The translations under genes were made by a program, and so were the position numbers. This document shows positions 16,531 to 24,306 of a DNA stretch of 64,000 nucleotides, one piece after another. Each line of letters opens with the position of its first letter. Within the stretch, counting starts at the first letter, position 1. The notes under the pieces are model-generated. The model had not been told where the DNA came from. It made no database searches and was given only the letters and a program-made list of their open reading frames with translations. The stretch comes from Anaerolineales bacterium (GTDB lineage Bacteria > Chloroflexota > Anaerolineae > 4572-78 > J111): positions 1,488,001 to 1,552,000 of the forward strand of contig JABTUW010000002.1 in the NCBI GenBank assembly GCA_015075185.1, written 5' to 3'.

Positions 16531-19500
16531 ATGCACGTTTTGCACGCTCACTGGCACCCGCCGACCCGGCCCAGTGATATGGAAACGGCGGGCGTCCTCT
16601 TCTGGGCCGAGAGTTCGGAAGGGCAGCCGCCGCTTAAACTTAAATCCAAAAAAGGGGTGGTCCAACCCCATCCCTTCTGCGCCGCGCCGGAGACGCTCAA
16701 ACCCCTGCTGGGGGCGATTGACGCCGAGGTTACGGCGGCTGAAAAGAAGCTGGTGGTGCTGTTACTGCCGACGACCAGCTTCGGCCCGCAGCCGTCGCCG
16801 CAGTTATCGTATGATTGGGAAATTTTGGACAGCTCGCCGTTGGCTCTGTCTCCCTGGCTGGTCGCCGGGCTGTGGCTGCCCCCGGCCTCCGCTTTCACCC
16901 TGTTGACCCGCCTGTTTAGCTCCGAAACCTTGCCGCCGCACCTGGCGCTGGGGGCCGATGCTCACTACTGGCACACCGCCGCCAGCCTGGTGCTGGAAAC
17001 GCTGGCCCAGCAGAAACTCCTGCCGGTGCTGGCCCAGGCCGACGCCAGCGGCAAAACCTTTCACGCCCGCTGGCTGCCGGTGCTCGACGGCCCGCACGAT
17101 GGTCCCCGCCTGGCCCGGCTGCTGGAAGCGATGCCCCCGCTCTGCCGGGCCGAAACAGACCGGCCGGAAAATGCGCCCACTCCGCGCATGGTGTTAGATA
17201 CCTTCCTGAATACGATGACCGATGCCCTGGCCCGCCGCTGGGGCGCGCCCGCGGCCTCCTTTCTCTCAAAGGGGGGCATCAGCGGGGGCGGAGATACCCC
17301 CCGTGACTGGTTGGCCTCGCTGTTTAACGCCAGGCCTGCGGTTCGCGGTTCTGCCGCCCAGTTGAGCCATCTGAATCAAAATTACCGGCTCTGGCAGCGC
17401 AACCTGCACCTGGCCGGGGATAAAACATTCCGGGTGGCCTTTCGGCTGGAAGCGCCCTTGCAGCAGGCCGAGTCGGCGGCCAGGAAGAACTGGAATCTGC
17501 ATTTTATGCTGCAAGCCCGCGAAGACCCCAGCCTGTTGATCCAGGCCCAGCAGGTCTGGCAGACCAAAGGCAGTGTTCTCAATGCGCTCAATCACCGCTT
17601 TGAGCAGCCGCAGGAGAAGCTCCTGGCCGGCCTGGGTTATGCCTCGCGCCTGTTTGAGCCGCTGCGGGCGGGACTAAAAACCGCCAAACCGGCGGCGCTG
17701 CCGCTTTCCACGGATGACGCCTTTAAATTTCTGCGTGAAAGTGCGCCGCTGCTGGAGGCCAGCGGCTTCGGGGTGCTGGTGCCGCCGTGGTGGAACAAAC
17801 CGGGCACGCGCCTGGGTGTCCGCCTCAAGCTGGCCTCCAAAAAAGGAACAAAGACTGAGGTCAGCGCCGGTCGCATGGCCCTGGAGAATTTAATCACTTA
17901 CAAATGGGAGCTGGCCCTGGGCGACACAACGCTGACCCGTGAGGAGTTCGACGCCCTGGTCGCGCTCAAGTCGCCGCTGGTCCAAATCCGGGGGCAGTGG
18001 GTGCAGTTGGACCCGGAGCAAATCGAGGCGGCCATTCGTTTCTGGGAAAAACAAAACCTGGAAGCCGAGGTCGGCTTGAACGAGGCGGTCCGGCTGGGGT
18101 TGGGGGCGACCGATCAGGTCGAAGGCTTGCCGGTCGAAAAGGTAGAGTATGAAGGCTGGCTGGCCGATTGGATGGAGCGCTTCACCGGCAGTGAAAAATT
18201 GACCACGCTGCCGCAGCCGCAGGGTTTGCAGGGCCAGTTGCGCCCCTACCAGCAGTACGGCTACTCCTGGCTGGATTTTCTGCGGCGCTGGGGCATGGGC
18301 GCCTGCCTGGCCGACGACATGGGCCTGGGCAAAACCATTCAGACCCTGGCCATGCTGCTGCGCGAAAAGGAGCAAAACGGGGCGCTGCCCGGCCCGACCC
18401 TGCTCATCTGCCCAACCTCGGTGGTGTTCAACTGGTTCAAAGAAGTCCAGCGCTTCGCCCCCGCCCTGACGACTCATATCCACCAGGGACCGGCGCGGCT
18501 GCGCGGCGACGAGTTGAAGCAAAAGGCCGGTGAAACGGATGTCGTTTTGACCAGCTACGCCATCGCTCGCCGGGATGCCGAAACTCTCAAGGCGATTGAT
18601 TGGTTTGGGGTCATTCTCGATGAGGCCCAGAACATCAAGAACGCGGAGACCAAGCAGACGCGGGCTATTCGCCAATTGCCGGCCCAGTTCCGCATGGCCC
18701 TGACCGGCACGCCGGTGGAGAACCGGTTGTCGGAATTATGGTCTATTATGCATTTTCTCAACCCCGGCTACCTGGGTGCGCGGGAATATTTCCGCCAAAA
18801 TTTTGCCCTGCCCATCGAACGCTACGGCGAAGAAGAGGCCATTGGGCGCCTGAAAAAGATGGCCTCGCCCTTTATCCTGCGCCGGGTTAAAACCGATCCG
18901 CGGGTGATCCAGGATTTGCCGGAAAAACAGGAAATGAAGGTCTACTGCAACCTGACCGAGGAACAGGCCACCCTGTACGAGTCGGTGGTCCAAAAAGTGA
19001 TGGAGCGGCTGGCCGAAGCGGAGGGCATCGAGCGGAAGGGGCTGGTGCTGGGTATGCTCATGCAGCTCAAACAGGTTTGCAACCATCCGGCCCAATTTTT
19101 GCACCAGATCGGCGACGGCCAAAAAGTTGAGCTAGAAAGCGACACCCCGCGCAGCGGCAAACTGATCCGCCTGACCGAAATGCTGGAGGAAGCGGTCTCG
19201 GTGGGGGACCGGACGCTTATTTTTACCCAGTTTGCCGAAATGGGCCACCTGCTCAAAGAGCATTTGCAGGAGGCGCTGGGCGTATCCGCCCTGTTTTTGT
19301 ACGGCGGGACGCCGGTCAAAAAACGCGAGGTGATGATCAAACGTTTTCAGGAAGAGGACAACGGCCCACCCATCTTCATCTTATCGCTCAAAGCGGGCGG
19401 CACCGGTCTGAACTTGACCCGGGCCAACCACGTCTTCCATTTTGACCGTTGGTGGAACCCGGCAGTCGAAAACCAGGCCACCGACCGGGCCTTTAGAATT

Positions 19501-19692
19501 GGGCAGACCCGCAACGTGCAGGTGCATAAATTTATCTGCGTTGGCACGCTGGAAGAGATGATTGACGAGATGATTGAGAGCAAAAAGGCCCTCGCCCAGA
19601 GCATCGTCGGCAGCGGCGAGAACTGGCTGACCGAGCTGTCCACCGACGAACTGCGGGATTTGGTCGCACTGCGCCGGGAGGCGGTGCAGTAG
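16531..19692 (+). CDS. SNF2-family ATP-dependent helicase/translocase with N-terminal DUF3670-type region
   Basis: 1053-residue Swi2/Snf2 ATPase that would translocate on double-stranded nucleic acid. The N-terminal half includes an SNF2-associated region (DUF3670-like, about 380-530). Helicase motifs: I DDMGLGKT (595-602), II DEAQ (697-700), III LTGTPVENRLSELWS, V LSLKAGGTGLNLT, VI ATDRAFRIGQ. The C-terminal GTLEEMIDEMIESKKALAQ segment is typical of bacterial RapA/HepA-like SNF2 proteins. It leads an operon with a SWIM protein and an XPB/Ssl2-domain protein. The role (transcription recycling, repair or defence) is not resolved by sequence. Confidence 0.93.
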   Translation: MHVLHAHWHPPTRPSDMETAGVLFWAESSEGQPPLKLKSKKGVVQPHPFCAAPETLKPLLGAIDAEVTAAEKKLVVLLLPTTSFGPQPSPQLSYDWEILDSSPLALSPWLVAGLWLPPASAFTLLTRLFSSETLPPHLALGADAHYWHTAASLVLETLAQQKLLPVLAQADASGKTFHARWLPVLDGPHDGPRLARLLEAMPPLCRAETDRPENAPTPRMVLDTFLNTMTDALARRWGAPAASFLSKGGISGGGDTPRDWLASLFNARPAVRGSAAQLSHLNQNYRLWQRNLHLAGDKTFRVAFRLEAPLQQAESAARKNWNLHFMLQAREDPSLLIQAQQVWQTKGSVLNALNHRFEQPQEKLLAGLGYASRLFEPLRAGLKTAKPAALPLSTDDAFKFLRESAPLLEASGFGVLVPPWWNKPGTRLGVRLKLASKKGTKTEVSAGRMALENLITYKWELALGDTTLTREEFDALVALKSPLVQIRGQWVQLDPEQIEAAIRFWEKQNLEAEVGLNEAVRLGLGATDQVEGLPVEKVEYEGWLADWMERFTGSEKLTTLPQPQGLQGQLRPYQQYGYSWLDFLRRWGMGACLADDMGLGKTIQTLAMLLREKEQNGALPGPTLLICPTSVVFNWFKEVQRFAPALTTHIHQGPARLRGDELKQKAGETDVVLTSYAIARRDAETLKAIDWFGVILDEAQNIKNAETKQTRAIRQLPAQFRMALTGTPVENRLSELWSIMHFLNPGYLGAREYFRQNFALPIERYGEEEAIGRLKKMASPFILRRVKTDPRVIQDLPEKQEMKVYCNLTEEQATLYESVVQKVMERLAEAEGIERKGLVLGMLMQLKQVCNHPAQFLHQIGDGQKVELESDTPRSGKLIRLTEMLEEAVSVGDRTLIFTQFAEMGHLLKEHLQEALGVSALFLYGGTPVKKREVMIKRFQEEDNGPPIFILSLKAGGTGLNLTRANHVFHFDRWWNPAVENQATDRAFRIGQTRNVQVHKFICVGTLEEMIDEMIESKKALAQSIVGSGENWLTELSTDELRDLVALRREAVQ

Positions 19693-19741
19693 GACAAGCT
19701 GTTAGCTTGTCCCAGCCCAGGACAAACTAACAGTTTGTCCT
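19692..19741. repeat. Two adjacent perfect hairpins between SNF2 and SWIM genes
   Basis: GGACAAGC/GCTTGTCC arms at 19692-19712 and AGGACAAACT/AGTTTGTCCT arms at 19719-19741. The two hairpins share the GGACAA core but are separate palindromes. This is typical of a REP-like dispersed element rather than a terminator (no U-tract). Confidence 0.7.
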
Positions 19742-19756
19742 ACAGGAGCGTAACAG

Positions 19757-20671
19757 ATGAGTCGCTACGATTATTACGATTATTACTATGAACCCAGCCA
19801 GCCGATCAAAACGGATGAGGGGATTAAAGCCAGGAGCAAGCGCGGGGAGTTTGCCAAAAACTGGTGGGCGACGCGCTGGATTGCCGCTTTGGAACGGCTG
19901 GTAGATCGAGGCCGCCTGACCCGGGGCCGCACTTATGCCCGCCAGGGACAGGTGCTCTCCATCGAGGAAACCAAGAGCGGCATCGCGGCCAAGGTGCAGG
20001 GATCGCGGCGGACGCCCTATAAAGTAACGGTTAATATTGATACTCTGACCAACGAGCAGTGGGAAAAAGTCATTGATGCGCTGGCCGGGCAGGCCATTTT
20101 CACGGCTCAACTCCTGGCGGGAGAGATGCCCCCGGACATCGAGCAGGCATTTCAGGCGGCGGGAGTCAGCCTCTTCCCGGAAAAGCGGGGCCAGTTAATC
20201 ACCAATTGTAGCTGCCCCGATCCATCCAATCCATGCAAACACATCGCCGCCGTGCATTACATCCTGGGTGAGCAGTTTGACGAAGACCCCTTTTTGCTCT
20301 TCCGGCTGCGGGGCCGAACCCAGGAGCAGATTCTGGCGGCGCTGCGCGAGCGCCGGGCAGCGGGTGGGGTCGCCGATGAGGCGGAAGAGGAAATTGAAGA
20401 GGTTGCCCCGCCCCTGGCTGAGGCGATCCCTCACTTTTGGGAGCTGGGCCAACCCCTGACCCTCTTTAAGACCACGATCAAGCCGCCGCTGGCCGAGTTC
20501 CCCATTTTAAAGCGCCTGGGCCAGCCCTCTTTTGTAAGCGAGGACATCGAGCAGCTTCTCGGTCCGGCCTACCGGGCCATTTCTGAGGCAGCCATTGCCA
20601 CAGCTTTTGCCGATGAACCAGAAAAAGGTGACGATGGAACTGGCGGAGATACTTTACCAACAAACAAATGA
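19757..20671 (+). CDS. SWIM zinc-finger protein, SNF2 partner
   Basis: 304-residue protein with a SWIM motif CxCx6CxH: Cys151, Cys153, Cys160, His162. The N-terminus is Tyr/Asp-rich and is followed by a FAKNWWATRWIAALE segment seen in SWIM proteins encoded beside bacterial SNF2 helicases. SWIM domains bind DNA or protein; here it probably adapts the SNF2 motor to its substrate. Its 3' end overlaps the next gene. Confidence 0.9.
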   Translation: MSRYDYYDYYYEPSQPIKTDEGIKARSKRGEFAKNWWATRWIAALERLVDRGRLTRGRTYARQGQVLSIEETKSGIAAKVQGSRRTPYKVTVNIDTLTNEQWEKVIDALAGQAIFTAQLLAGEMPPDIEQAFQAAGVSLFPEKRGQLITNCSCPDPSNPCKHIAAVHYILGEQFDEDPFLLFRLRGRTQEQILAALRERRAAGGVADEAEEEIEEVAPPLAEAIPHFWELGQPLTLFKTTIKPPLAEFPILKRLGQPSFVSEDIEQLLGPAYRAISEAAIATAFADEPEKGDDGTGGDTLPTNK

Positions 20672-22412
20672 TACCTTGAAAGGGCTGGCCGGTCTGTGTG
20701 GCTGTTCCGGGCAAACGCGCAAGGATGACCTGGTGCGCTGCATTCACAAAGCGGTCATGACTCCGGCCTCGCTGGTGCACCTGTGGAGCCGGTTGGACGA
20801 CGTGTCGAAAAAGGCAGTCGCCTCGGCCTATCACAACGGGGGAGAGTTCAACGCGACCGCGTTTCTGGCCCAATACGGCGCCCTGCCCCAACGCCCCCAG
20901 AGCAAGTGGTCCTGGTCAGTAAAACCGATTTTGCTGGACCTGTTGCTCTACTCCCCCATGCCGTATTATACCCAAAGTGTCTATAACCCCGTTCTGCCCT
21001 CTGATTTGATGCCCCTGTTGGAAAATCTGGTGCCGCCGCCGGACAAGTTCCGCCTGGAGGGCCGGCGAGACGCGCCGAAAACGGTCCTGGGCCGTTATCG
21101 TAAAACCGTGGAGCTGGTTCGAGCCGAGACGGAACAGGCCGGACTGCACGATTTGACCGCCTATCTGCGGCTGGTCAATGAGGGCAAAATCAGCAGTGAT
21201 TATTCTTCCGGCCGGGCGACGATTGCCGGTATCAAACAGATCATTGCGAGTTTGCTGCAGGAAGATTTCTTGCCCCTGCCCCCCGGTGAGAAGTATCGGG
21301 CTAATCAAACCATCCGGCCTTTTGGCCTGGATGTGTTTGCCCGCGAGTCGGGCCTGGCAAAAGTAGGGACAAGTAGTAAAGTACAATTGACGCCGGCAGG
21401 GCAGCGATTTTACCAAACCCAGGATGTCGAAGTTTTGCTGGAGGCCTTTGAAACCTGGACGCGGGAGGGTCGCTTTGACGAGTTGAGCCGGATTTCGGCG
21501 ATCAAGGGACAAAAGACGCGCAATACCTCTCTCACCCCGCCCGCTTCCCGGCGAGAGCCGATTATCGAAGCGCTGTCGTGGTGCCCGGTCGGGGTCTGGA
21601 TTGACCTGGAAGAGTTCTTTCGAGCCGTCAAAATCTGGCATTTTGATTTTGAGGTGGAGAAAACGCCTTACAGCAACCTTTACGTGGGTGACAAGGAATA
21701 CGGGGCGCTCTATGGTGAAATCTATTGGCCGGTGATCAAGGGTTCGTATATTAAAGTGGTGCTGTGGGAGTATCTGGGCAGTATTGGCGCGTTAGATTTA
21801 CTCTACACTTACCCCGAAGATGCTAGGTCCAGGGTCAGTTCGCCTTTTTCCGATGAAATTTTTAGCCTGTATGATGGTCTTTGTTATTTCCGCATTAACC
21901 CCTTGGGGGCTTATCTGCTGGGGCAGGCCGGCGAGTACGTTCCCTCCAAGCCGCTGCACCAACCGCTTTTTACCATTTCCGCTGACTTGACGGTAACACT
22001 GACCAGTCCCGCCGAATTAACCCCCAACCAGCACAGCATTTTGCAGCAACTGGCCGTCTCGACCGGCAACGGTCACTACCGGCTCGATACACAGCGTCTC
22101 TTAACATCTCTCGAAGAGGGGCAGGCCCTGTATTACCTGGCGGATTTTCTGCAAAAACGCCACACCGGGCCGTTACCGCCGCAAGTATCAGCCTGGCTGG
22201 AACAAATTCAAGAAAACAGCCAGGCGTTCAAAAGGGGAGAGCCGGCTTTATTTATCAAAGCCAAATCGGCCGACCTGGCTCAGTTAGCCCTGGCCGACCC
22301 CGTTTTGCAGAAATATTGCAGTTTGATAGACACAAGGACGTTGGTTATCCCGGCGAGTAGAGACAAAGCGGTCCGAGCCAGGTTGAAGGAATTGGAGTAT
22401 CTACTCCAATGA
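20634..22412 (+). CDS. XPB/Ssl2 N-terminal-like (helicase-associated) domain protein
   Basis: About 592 residues with no helicase motifs of its own. The C-terminal third (FTISADLTVTL, ELTPNQHSILQQL, YRLDTQRLLTSLEEGQ, LPPQVSAWLEQIQE) matches the XPB/Ssl2 N-terminal (Helicase_C_3) pattern; the N-terminal half looks like winged-helix repeats. I favour the ATG at 20634 (AAAAAGG just upstream); 20595 and 20613 are also possible. The overlap with the SWIM gene implies translational coupling and a shared complex with SNF2 and SWIM. Confidence 0.8.
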   Translation: MELAEILYQQTNDTLKGLAGLCGCSGQTRKDDLVRCIHKAVMTPASLVHLWSRLDDVSKKAVASAYHNGGEFNATAFLAQYGALPQRPQSKWSWSVKPILLDLLLYSPMPYYTQSVYNPVLPSDLMPLLENLVPPPDKFRLEGRRDAPKTVLGRYRKTVELVRAETEQAGLHDLTAYLRLVNEGKISSDYSSGRATIAGIKQIIASLLQEDFLPLPPGEKYRANQTIRPFGLDVFARESGLAKVGTSSKVQLTPAGQRFYQTQDVEVLLEAFETWTREGRFDELSRISAIKGQKTRNTSLTPPASRREPIIEALSWCPVGVWIDLEEFFRAVKIWHFDFEVEKTPYSNLYVGDKEYGALYGEIYWPVIKGSYIKVVLWEYLGSIGALDLLYTYPEDARSRVSSPFSDEIFSLYDGLCYFRINPLGAYLLGQAGEYVPSKPLHQPLFTISADLTVTLTSPAELTPNQHSILQQLAVSTGNGHYRLDTQRLLTSLEEGQALYYLADFLQKRHTGPLPPQVSAWLEQIQENSQAFKRGEPALFIKAKSADLAQLALADPVLQKYCSLIDTRTLVIPASRDKAVRARLKELEYLLQ

Positions 22413-22468
22413 AAATAGTCGTCAGTCGTCAGTCAGAAAACTGTTTATACATTTGGTAAAAAATCTTA

Positions 22469-22563
22469 CACGGAGAAACACGGAGAAGCCCCAGAGGTTC
22501 AAAGAGAAATATTTAAAGCTCTCTGTGCGTCTCTGTGAAAACTCTGTGCAACTCCGTGTTCCT
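22469..22563. repeat. Palindromic dispersed-type repeat between operons
   Basis: ACACGGAGAAACACGGAGAA (about 22469-22488) is answered by CTCTGTGCAACTCCGTGTTCC (about 22542-22562), giving a long imperfect hairpin in the convergent gap between the XPB/Ssl2-domain gene and the second HPr gene. It may end transcription from both sides. Confidence 0.55.
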
Positions 22564-22611
22564 TTTTGGCTTCGGCTTGTCTAGATTAGGGGATTAAGGA
22601 TTTACACCTAA

Positions 22612-22896
22612 TTATGCACTTTCCGCCTCACCGAAATTGTTTTCGACAAGCTCAGTCAGGCTGCTGATGGCGGCTTTGGCATCAGGACCATCGGCCATGA
22701 GGGTAATGGTGTGATTTTGGGCCACGCCGATGGTCAACACACCGAGGATGCTTTTGGCATCGGCAGTCTTGTTCTGGAGAGTGACATTCGTCACGCTAAT
22801 TTTGGAGGCAAATCTGCTGGCCGTTTGGACAAACAGGGCAGCGGGCCGGGCATGAAGCCCAAGCTTATGTTTGACCGTAAGCGTCGTTTCGATCAT
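22612..22896 (-). CDS. HPr phosphocarrier protein (second copy, operon-distal)
   Basis: 94-residue PTS phosphocarrier. GLHARPA carries active-site His15, and AKSILGV carries the regulatory-serine position (Ser49 here). It accepts phosphate from enzyme I and passes it to EIIA. It lies 44 nt after the E2 gene at the end of the operon. It has a longer acidic C-terminal tail (NNFGEAESA) than a minimal HPr and differs clearly from the other HPr, so it is not a recent duplicate. Confidence 0.93.
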   Translation of the reverse strand: MIETTLTVKHKLGLHARPAALFVQTASRFASKISVTNVTLQNKTADAKSILGVLTIGVAQNHTITLMADGPDAKAAISSLTELVENNFGEAESA

Positions 22897-22940
22897 ACGT
22901 TTCCTACCTCTATACCTGCCGGAATTAATAGGTAGTTTAT

Positions 22941-24305
22941 TTAGACCAAAGCCCCAGGGTGTTCGAGGACGTGCTTCAAGTCGGCCAGGAATTGGGCAGC
23001 CTTCGCTCCGTCAATAACCCGGTGATCGGCGGTAAGGGTGAGATCAGACATCGGCTTGACGACAATCTGCTCATCCTCGGTGACAATGGGCCGCTTGGCG
23101 ATGCGTCCTACGGCCAGAATAGCCGCCTGGGGCGGATTGATGATGGCGGTAAAGTGCTCCACCCCGAACATACCCAAATTAGAAATGGTAAAGGTGCCGC
23201 CGCGCAGTTCTTCAGGCCGCAGTTTGCCTTCTCGGGCGCGGGCGCCAAGATCGTTCAGTTGCATGGAAATTTCGCCCAGGTTCAGCCGGTCGGCCTGGCA
23301 GATTACCGGAACGATGAGCCCGGCCTCCACCGCCGCCGCCACGCCGATGTTGATTTCAGCCCACTCCACAATGCTGTCTTGGTTGAACGAGGCATTGACT
23401 GCCGGATGCCGGGCCAAGGTCCAGGCGCAGGCTTTGACCAGCAAAGCGGTTAAGGTGACGCGCGGTCCATCCGGGATCGTCCGCGCCTCGTCAACTATTT
23501 GCTGTGCCCGGCTCATCTCCACCGCCAGGCTGACGGTGAACTGCGGAATATCGCGGGCAGCAGCGGTCAGCCGCTCGGCAATGGTGCGGCGCATCGTGGT
23601 CAGCGGCACCGTGCGGCGAATGGCAGGCTGGCCGGCTTCGGCGGTAGGAATTGGTCCAAGCGGCGCTGCTGGCGCAGGAGCGGCGGCCCTCTGCTGGGCG
23701 GCCTGCTGTACATCCGCCGATTGAATGCGCCCAGCCGGCCCACTGCCACTGACGGCGGCCAGATCAACTCCCAGTTGGTGAGCCAGCCGCCGCGCTGCCG
23801 GAACGGCTTTGGGTTTGTCCGGCGAGACCTTTGAGGTTTTGGAAACCTCAAAGGTCTGAGATTCCTGAGTGGCCAGAAAACTCTCCACATCGGCTTTGGT
23901 CAGCCGCCCCGAAGAGCGGGGCAGGGCCTGCACATCCAGGCCGTGCGCCTGGGCCAGCCGTTCGGCCACGGGGGTGGCTCGTTCAGCCGGGTGGTCGGTG
24001 GGCAGCGGAGCCGCTGCTTCTATCGGGGCAGACGAGGCAGGCGCACCCGCTTGCGGCAGCGTCTCGCCGGGTTTAAGAATGTAGGCAATGGCCTGGCCGA
24101 TAGGTACGACTGTACCGGGGCCGGCTGAAATTCCCCCCAATATGCCGCTGGCCGGCGATTCCACTTCCATATTAATCTTGTCCGTCTCGACTTCTAAAAT
24201 CGGCTCGCCTTTTTCGACCGGGTCGCCTTCCTGTTTGAGCCATTTGGAAACCGTGCCCGTTTCCTGGGCCATCTCAAATTTGGGCATGATGATGGGCGTA
24301 GGCAT
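22941..24305 (-). CDS. Dihydrolipoamide acyltransferase (E2) with two peripheral subunit-binding domains
   Basis: 454-residue E2 of a 2-oxoacid or acetoin dehydrogenase complex. The lipoyl domain (about 1-78) has the lipoylation Lys43 in ETDKINME. Two subunit-binding domains follow (ATPVAERLAQAHGLD and VPAARRLAHQLGVD), separated by Ala/Pro-rich linkers, then the CAT-like catalytic domain ending with DHRVIDG (His428). The start is ATG at 24305, one base after the E1 stop; the frame is open further upstream but that part overlaps E1. No E3 (lipoamide dehydrogenase) is in the operon. Confidence 0.92.
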   Translation of the reverse strand: MPTPIIMPKFEMAQETGTVSKWLKQEGDPVEKGEPILEVETDKINMEVESPASGILGGISAGPGTVVPIGQAIAYILKPGETLPQAGAPASSAPIEAAAPLPTDHPAERATPVAERLAQAHGLDVQALPRSSGRLTKADVESFLATQESQTFEVSKTSKVSPDKPKAVPAARRLAHQLGVDLAAVSGSGPAGRIQSADVQQAAQQRAAAPAPAAPLGPIPTAEAGQPAIRRTVPLTTMRRTIAERLTAAARDIPQFTVSLAVEMSRAQQIVDEARTIPDGPRVTLTALLVKACAWTLARHPAVNASFNQDSIVEWAEINIGVAAAVEAGLIVPVICQADRLNLGEISMQLNDLGARAREGKLRPEELRGGTFTISNLGMFGVEHFTAIINPPQAAILAVGRIAKRPIVTEDEQIVVKPMSDLTLTADHRVIDGAKAAQFLADLKHVLEHPGALV

Positions 24306-24306
24306 G

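Noticed and set aside
17890..18675. 261-codon frame antisense to the SNF2 gene
   Set aside because: Overlaps helicase motifs I-II on the true strand; no independent support.
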